Assembly: GCA_046727175.1 (NCBI GenBank)
Contig: JBKPCD010000049.1
Location: forward strand, 1 to 12,182
DNA: 12,182 bases
Source: JBKPCD01 sp046727175
Lineage (GTDB): Bacteria > Acidobacteriota > Vicinamibacteria > Vicinamibacterales > 2-12-FULL-66-21
Direction: 5' to 3'
Shown: positions 8,178 through 12,182 of the stretch, piece after piece
Layout of the letters: every line of letters begins with the position of its first letter
Numbering within the stretch: position 1 is the stretch's first letter
Position numbers and translations under genes: made by a program
The notes under the pieces: model-generated
Databases searched by the model: none
What the model was told of the DNA's origin: nothing
Seen by the model: only the letters and a program-made list of their open reading frames with translations

Positions 8178-9343
8178 CAATTCCTCCTGAGCGCGTCGAC
8201 GATGCGGAGCCGGCTGGCCTGCCAGGCAGGCAGGAAGCCCGAACCGATACCGAGGAGCGCGACCAGTCCGATGCCGGCGATCACCGCCGGGGTCGGGAAG
8301 TAGAACGCCGGCAGCAGTCCGTGCGTCGGATCGCCCGTCACCGTGATGAACGTGTACGACAGCGCGAGACCCAGCCCGCCGCCGACCATTGCGATGAGCA
8401 TCGATTCGAGCAGCACCATTCCGAGAATGCGTCCTTCCGTGAATCCCAGCGTCTTCAGCACGGCGAGCTCGTTGATGCGCTCCCGAATGGCCTGCGCCAT
8501 CGTGTTGCCCGCAACGAGCAGGATAGTGAACATCGCCATGCCGACGATCCACATCATGATCGATCCGATGTCGCCGATCTGCTTGGCCCAGTCCGACACG
8601 AAGGCCTTCTCGGTGTTCGTCTTGGTCTCGGACTGCGAGTTGGCGAACATCGCGTCGATCTTCGCGGCGATCTCCGGAGCGCGATCGGGGTTGTCGATCG
8701 TGAAGACGTACCAGTTGTAGCGATCCCTGAATCCGCTTCGCTCTGGAATCGTCTCTCGGAGGTACTGGTAATTGAAGACCACTTGCGTCTTGTCGCTGCC
8801 CTTGATTTTCGAATCGTAGATGCCGTCGATCGTGAATTCCCACGGGCCGCCGTCCGGCCGACGGTAGATCGTCCCGTTGATTGGAATGCGCTGGCCGACC
8901 TTGAACCCGTACTTCTTCGCGGTATCGATGCCGACGATCGCGCCGGTGCGGTCCGCGAGGAACGCCTTCTTCTGATCCTCAGACAGCTCGTACTCCTTCG
9001 CATAGATGCGTAGCCAGCTCTCGGGGTCGGTCGCGAACGTCGCGAACTGATTCCGGACGTCCTGGTAATAGCCGCCGAACCAGTTCGAGTGCGTGATGTC
9101 GGTCACGCCGGGGACCTGCTTGATCTGCCCCTCGTACGACGCTGGGAGCGGATTGATGATCGACACCTTGTCGATCACCATCAGCCGTCCCTGGCCCGCC
9201 ATCTCCACGCCCATGCTGAACGCCGCCCGGATGGCCATGAGGACGCCGAACAGCAGGAACGCGAAGAAGATCGCACCAATCGTGAAGAACGTCCGGAACT
9301 TGCGCCGGAGCAGGTTGCGCCAGACGATGGGAAAGAACTTCAT
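8177..9343 (-). CDS. MacB/FtsX-type ABC transporter permease 1
   Basis: The 388-residue protein starts with the basic stretch MKFFPIVWRNLLRRKFRTF and a membrane helix (about 18-40), then a periplasmic domain (about 45-255), then three helices (about 258-284, 306-332, 350-374). The coupling loop RERINELAVLKTLGFTEG (287-304) is the FtsX-family motif, and the C-terminus GFLPAWQASRLRIVDALRR is typical. Unlike true MacB, no ATPase is fused: the ATPase is the separate gene just upstream, overlapping by ATGA. It differs clearly in sequence from permease 2, so a heterodimer as in LolCE is more likely than two homodimers. Confidence 0.92.
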   Translation of the reverse strand: MKFFPIVWRNLLRRKFRTFFTIGAIFFAFLLFGVLMAIRAAFSMGVEMAGQGRLMVIDKVSIINPLPASYEGQIKQVPGVTDITHSNWFGGYYQDVRNQFATFATDPESWLRIYAKEYELSEDQKKAFLADRTGAIVGIDTAKKYGFKVGQRIPINGTIYRRPDGGPWEFTIDGIYDSKIKGSDKTQVVFNYQYLRETIPERSGFRDRYNWYVFTIDNPDRAPEIAAKIDAMFANSQSETKTNTEKAFVSDWAKQIGDIGSIMMWIVGMAMFTILLVAGNTMAQAIRERINELAVLKTLGFTEGRILGMVLLESMLIAMVGGGLGLALSYTFITVTGDPTHGLLPAFYFPTPAVIAGIGLVALLGIGSGFLPAWQASRLRIVDALRRN

Positions 9344-10032
9344 GCGGCGACCTCCGAGACGAGCACGCCCTTCTCGAGGTGAAGGGTGCGACGCGCACGC
9401 GCGGCCGCGTGTGGGTCGTGTGTGACCATGACGATCGTCTTCGCGTGCTGTTGATTGAGCGCCTGCAGCAGATCCAGGACTTCGTCTCCCGACTTGCGAT
9501 CGAGATCGCCCGTCGGCTCGTCGCAGAGCAGCAGTGTCGGATCAGTGACGATCGCCCGCGCGATGCCGACGCGCTGCTCCTGTCCGCCGGAGAGCTGACG
9601 CGGGAAGTGGTTCATCCGTTCCGCCAGTCCGACGACGGACAGCGCGACCTGGACGCGCTTGCGCCGCTCCGCCTTCGACAACTTTGTGAGGAGCAGCGGA
9701 AGCTCGACGTTGCGCGCCGCCGTCAGCACCGGCAGCAGGTTGTACATCTGGAAGATGAACCCGATGTGACGCGCGCGCCACGCCGACAGCTTGCCCCCCG
9801 ACAGCTTGTCGATCCGATCTGCGCCGACCGTGATCGATCCCTCGGACGGCGTGTCCAGCCCGCCGATCAAATTGAGCAGCGTCGTCTTGCCGGAGCCCGA
9901 CGGCCCCATCAGCGCGAGAAAGTCTCCCTGTGGGATATCGAGATTGACGCCCTGCAACACATCGATGCGCTCGCTGCCGCGGTGATACACCTTGTGGAGG
10001 TTGCGAACGCTGACGAGAGAATCGGACATCAT
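9340..10032 (-). CDS. ABC transporter ATPase, MacB/LolD-like
   Basis: The 230-residue ATPase has Walker A GPSGSGKT (43-50), Q-loop Gln95 in FIFQMYNLLP, signature LSGGQ (147-151), Walker B LLLCDEP (167-173), D-loop GDLD and switch His205 in MVTHD. The FQMYNLLPVLTAARNVELPL wording and short length place it with the LolD/MacB/FtsE group of type VII (mechanotransmission) ABC systems. After the signature it has EQR where QQR is usual. It supplies the power for the two FtsX-type permeases and overlaps both neighbours by ATGA (10029-10032 and 9340-9343). Two ATGs occur in a row at the start; the first is the one that overlaps the adaptor stop. Confidence 0.95.
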   Translation of the reverse strand: MMSDSLVSVRNLHKVYHRGSERIDVLQGVNLDIPQGDFLALMGPSGSGKTTLLNLIGGLDTPSEGSITVGADRIDKLSGGKLSAWRARHIGFIFQMYNLLPVLTAARNVELPLLLTKLSKAERRKRVQVALSVVGLAERMNHFPRQLSGGQEQRVGIARAIVTDPTLLLCDEPTGDLDRKSGDEVLDLLQALNQQHAKTIVMVTHDPHAAARARRTLHLEKGVLVSEVAA

Positions 10033-11255
10033 TGCACCTTGACCTTGTCGCCGTCCTTCAGCGTCTGCGGTCCGTCGACCACGACGCGCTCGCCGGCCGT
10101 CACGCCGGAGACCACTTCGACTTGATCGCCGTTCTCCAGGCCTACGGTGATCGCGCGCCGCTCGGCGCGATCGTCGCGCACGACGAAGACGACCGTGCCG
10201 CCGTCCACCGTGCGGACTGCGGCTTTCGGGACGATCGCACGCGGCGCGGCCGCCTGCGCTGAGCCGGTTGCCTCAGGCTCCCGGAGGAACGAGACCTTCA
10301 CACCCATGTCGGGCAGAATCCGCGGGTCGAGCTTGTCGAAGGCGATCCGGACCTTGACCGTTGCCTTCTGCCGGTCGGCGGCCGGGATCGTCGTGATCAC
10401 GTGCGACGGGATCTGCCAGTCGGGGTACGCATCCAGCACCGCTTCGACGCGCTGATCGCTGTGGACGCGATTGATGTAGCTCTCGTTCACGTCCACTTCG
10501 ATCTCGAGCGACGACATGTCCACGATGGTGCAGATGCCCGTTCGTGTGAAACCTCCGCCTGCAGAGACGGGAGAGATCATCTCGCCGGGCTGCGCGTCCT
10601 TCGAGATTGCAATGCCATCGAATGGCGCCCGGACGACCATGTCCGCCAGATCGGTCTGCCGCGCGTTTAGCTGGCTCTGTGCCACCTCAACCTGTTTTTC
10701 CGCGAGCGCGATGCGGGCCTTCAGGGATTCTACCGACGCTTCGGCTTCATCAACCTCCGCGCGCCCCACCACGGCTTCCTTCATCAGTCGCTGCCGGCGC
10801 TCGAGCGTCAGCTGCGCCTCCTTGAGCCGTGCTTGGTCTTCAGCTGCCGTGCGCTGAGACGCCCCGAGCTGCGCCTGCGCCACTTCGAGGGCGGCCCGGA
10901 TCTGGGAGTCGTCGAGCCGGGCCAGGATCTGTCCCCTGCGTACCGCCTTTCCCTCCTCGACGAAAATCTCGAGCACCTTGCCCGTGACCTTCGACGAGAC
11001 AGTCGCTCGTCGTCGGGCTGTGACGTATCCGGATGCGTTGAGCACGGCCGAGACTGCGCCCGGTCCACTCGCGCGCGCCGTGACCGCCGCGGTCTTAACG
11101 GGCGCCGCCTGGAGCCGTTGAGCCCAGAACCATCCGCCGGCTGCGAGCAGGGCAACTGCCAGAAGGGTGACCGCGATCCACGGGCCGACACGCCGCCGCC
11201 CCGCGCGGGCACTCTGATCGATACGAAGCGCAGCAAGTTCCTCGTTCAGCGTCAT
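10029..11255 (-). CDS. Periplasmic adaptor (membrane fusion protein), MacA/HlyD-like
   Basis: The 408-residue protein has a cytoplasmic N-terminus, one membrane anchor (about 25-45) and the adaptor domains in order: first lipoyl half (about 83-118, KVTGKVLEIFVEEGKAVRRG), a helical hairpin coiled coil (about 120-200), second lipoyl half (VVRAPFDGIAISKDAQPGE, 207-225), beta-barrel (about 228-325) and membrane-proximal domain (340-408). It bridges the inner-membrane permeases to an outer-membrane TolC-type channel, which is not encoded in this window. It is the first gene of the efflux operon. The ATG at 11255 is just 6 bases after leader repeat copy B; the only purine-rich sequence is GGATAAGAA, whose GGA lies in the repeat's stem, so initiation could be structure-sensitive. 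Confidence 0.93.
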   Translation of the reverse strand: MTLNEELAALRIDQSARAGRRRVGPWIAVTLLAVALLAAGGWFWAQRLQAAPVKTAAVTARASGPGAVSAVLNASGYVTARRRATVSSKVTGKVLEIFVEEGKAVRRGQILARLDDSQIRAALEVAQAQLGASQRTAAEDQARLKEAQLTLERRQRLMKEAVVGRAEVDEAEASVESLKARIALAEKQVEVAQSQLNARQTDLADMVVRAPFDGIAISKDAQPGEMISPVSAGGGFTRTGICTIVDMSSLEIEVDVNESYINRVHSDQRVEAVLDAYPDWQIPSHVITTIPAADRQKATVKVRIAFDKLDPRILPDMGVKVSFLREPEATGSAQAAAPRAIVPKAAVRTVDGGTVVFVVRDDRAERRAITVGLENGDQVEVVSGVTAGERVVVDGPQTLKDGDKVKVQ

Positions 11256-11261
11256 TTCTTA

Positions 11262-11398
11262 TCCGGGGGACTTCGTCCCCCGGAACCCCCTCTGCCACCC
11301 CACCGCGCACAGGCCGCGCGGTGGGGCCCCGCTTTCGCCCTCGCTCGCGGGGGCCCCGTTCGTTCCCTCCGCTCCGGCGGGCGCGCCTTCAGCGCGCC
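11262..11398 (-). repeat. Palindromic leader repeat, copy B
   Basis: Read on the minus strand this is a longer relative of 4768-4864. It opens with GGCGCGC, loop TGAAG, GCGCGCC (11398-11380), then CCCGCCGGAGCGGAG and CCCCGCGAGCGA blocks. It then has an 11-base perfect stem absent from copy A (plus strand CCCCACCGCGC 11298-11308, loop ACAGGCC, GCGCGGTGGGG 11316-11326). It closes with a perfect 10-base stem around a GAA triloop (TCCGGGGGAC 11262-11271 with GTCCCCCGGA 11275-11284 on the plus strand). It ends 6 bases before the adaptor's ATG. A 74-codon frame through it is only translated repeat. Confidence 0.85.
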
Positions 11399-11401
11399 TC
11401 A

Positions 11402-11560
11402 CGTGAATCACGCGAATAAGGATGAAAACTGAGGCGGGATCTCTCAATACGAAGGACTGAGCCGTTCTCCCAACCCGTTCCACATAAGTATATCTACGTT
11501 AGAACCGGGCCCGGCTGTCAGAAGGTTTCGGTGAACGGAGGGAACGGCGCGGTGAACGGG
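11402..11560 (-). promoter_or_regulatory. Likely promoter region of the efflux operon
   Basis: This is the only unrepeated DNA upstream of the adaptor gene. It holds a perfect palindrome with one central base, CGTGAATCACG (11402-11412), an uninterrupted CCGGGCCCGG (11505-11514), and, on the minus strand, TATACT (11487-11492), a one-mismatch -10 hexamer in a locally AT-rich patch. I find no -35 at normal spacing. TTCGCGTGA and TTCACGTGA form a 9-base near-repeat over the first palindrome. If TATACT is used, the leader is about 225 bases and includes the whole of leader repeat B. Both palindromes are only candidate regulator sites. Confidence 0.3.
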
Positions 11561-11571
11561 ACGTGCGTGAG

Positions 11572-11686
11572 ACAGGTTCCGGGTTCACAGGTTCCAAGTT
11601 CCAGGTAGGTTCAGAGTTCCGGCGCTTGAACCGGAAACCGGCCTGGAACCTGCCTGGAACCCGGAACCTGTGAACCGGGAACCTGT
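11572..11686 (-). repeat. Long heptamer-type inverted repeat after the oxidase subunit IV gene
   Basis: Bases 11572-11612 pair with 11646-11686 at 37 of 41 positions (mismatches at 11581, 11596, 11597 and 11606), leaving a loop of 33 bases. The arms are made of GGTTCC-like units spaced mostly 7 apart. On the oxidase transcript the stem begins one base after the subunit IV stop codon. No U-run follows in that direction; on the opposite strand a short TTTT follows. Such a stable stem would be expected to block 3' exonucleases or end transcription, though the role is not shown. Confidence 0.85.
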
Positions 11687-11687
11687 T

Positions 11688-11987
11688 TTAGCGAAGACTC
11701 CCCGCGATCCAACCGCGAGTGAAGTAATCGCTCATCGTAATGCTGAACATGATGAGCAGCCAGAAGAAGCCGGAGGCGACGACGAGCCAGGTCAGGCGCG
11801 TGCTCCAGCGCACGTGCATGAAGAAGAGGATCACGAGGAGCGCCTTGATGCAGGCGATCGTCAGCATCACGACGTTGTTCAGGAAGCCGAGATCGTAGAA
11901 CGCGACGAGCACCGTCAGGGCAGTGCCCGCCATCAGCGCGAGAAAGACCGAAACGTAAAGACTCGGCGGAGCCACGTGCTCAGACAT
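11688..11987 (-). CDS. Cytochrome c oxidase subunit IV (CyoD/CtaF-like)
   Basis: The 99-residue protein has three membrane helices (about 10-31, 36-58, 65-87) and the family motif KALLVILFFMHVRWSTRL (48-65), whose Lys and His-Val-Arg pattern is typical of bacterial subunit IV (COX4 prokaryotic family). This small subunit helps assemble heme-copper oxidases and is not catalytic. Its ATG at 11987 lies 12 bases after the subunit III stop, with AGGA in the gap as ribosome-binding site. The gene closes the oxidase operon on this strand and is followed at once by the long inverted repeat. Confidence 0.9.
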   Translation of the reverse strand: MSEHVAPPSLYVSVFLALMAGTALTVLVAFYDLGFLNNVVMLTIACIKALLVILFFMHVRWSTRLTWLVVASGFFWLLIMFSITMSDYFTRGWIAGSLR

Positions 11988-11999
11988 AAGTCCTGGTCG

Positions 12000-12182
12000 C
12001 TAACCGTGATAATGCCGCCCGATCAAATAAAGGAGCGGGAACAGGAAGATCCAGACGATGTCGACGAAGTGCCAATAGAGGCCCGAGACCTCGACCGGCG
12101 TGTAGTAGTCCGCGTCGAACTGGTTCCGCCAGGCCATGATCGCGATCACGGTCATGATTCCAATACCGACGATCATGTGGAG
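12000..12182 (-). CDS. ctaE: Cytochrome c oxidase subunit III (partial, C-terminus only)
   Basis: The last 60 codons and TAG stop are present; the N-terminal part is beyond the right edge. The segment GLYWHFVDIVWIFLFPLLYL (36-55 of the visible part) is the conserved final helix of heme-copper oxidase subunit III, and LHMIVGIGIMTVIAIMAWRN before it is the preceding helix. Subunit III is a membrane protein that stabilises the catalytic core. Subunits I and II are expected further upstream on this strand. Confidence 0.93.
   Translation of the reverse strand, partial: LHMIVGIGIMTVIAIMAWRNQFDADYYTPVEVSGLYWHFVDIVWIFLFPLLYLIGRHYHG

Noticed and set aside
8178..8843. Upstream extension of the permease 2 reading frame
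   Set aside because: This part lies wholly within permease 1 in another frame and is low-complexity; AGGAGG before the ATG at 8177 and the membrane-helix N-terminus mark the real start.
11259..11483. A 74-codon minus-strand frame upstream of the adaptor
   Set aside because: Most of it is translated leader repeat B; the same kind of peptide comes from copy A in an unrelated place, so it is not a gene.

Overview
This is a GC-rich bacterial window with tightly packed genes, ATGA-type translational coupling and long antisense shadow frames. The cell is Gram-negative in type: it has a MacAB-like tripartite-efflux adaptor and a secreted protein with a Sec signal. The gene set, a small unnamed 82-residue protein and the unusual intergenic repeats most resemble Acidobacteriota of the Vicinamibacteria group. 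That placement is inference from memory, not a search result.

Layout. (1) 1-3670, minus strand: a proteostasis cluster read clpS, clpA, grpE, then an FmdB-type zinc-ribbon gene that runs off the left edge. ClpS hands N-degron substrates to ClpA, the unfoldase of ClpAP; GrpE is the DnaK nucleotide-exchange factor. (2) 3718-6160, plus strand: a metallo-beta-lactamase-fold hydrolase, a secreted protein of unknown function with an internal duplication, and a 1-Cys AhpE-like peroxiredoxin. (3) 6161-6992: an 832-base stretch with repeats, a small conserved-looking minus-strand ORF and a possible degraded DUF3606-like remnant. (4) 6993-11255, minus strand: a four-gene efflux operon read adaptor (MacA-like), ABC ATPase (MacB/LolD-like), FtsX-type permease 1, permease 2, every junction overlapping by 1-4 bases. 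No outer-membrane channel gene is in view. (5) 11688-12182, minus strand: the end of a cytochrome oxidase operon (subunit III C-terminus, then subunit IV).

The most unusual content is between the genes. Four hairpin-forming elements (3255-3354, 6209-6242, 6847-6987, 11572-11686) are built from different sequences but all have a 7-base period, and three begin 1-5 bases after a stop codon (clpS, permease 2, oxidase subunit IV). A second family, about 100-137 bases and rich in palindromes, has two copies (4768-4864 and 11262-11398, opposite strands). Each copy points toward the gene beside it and ends with a GAA-triloop hairpin 17 or 6 bases before the start codon. These two families are the best candidates for something not described. 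The protein-coding genes are mostly ordinary.
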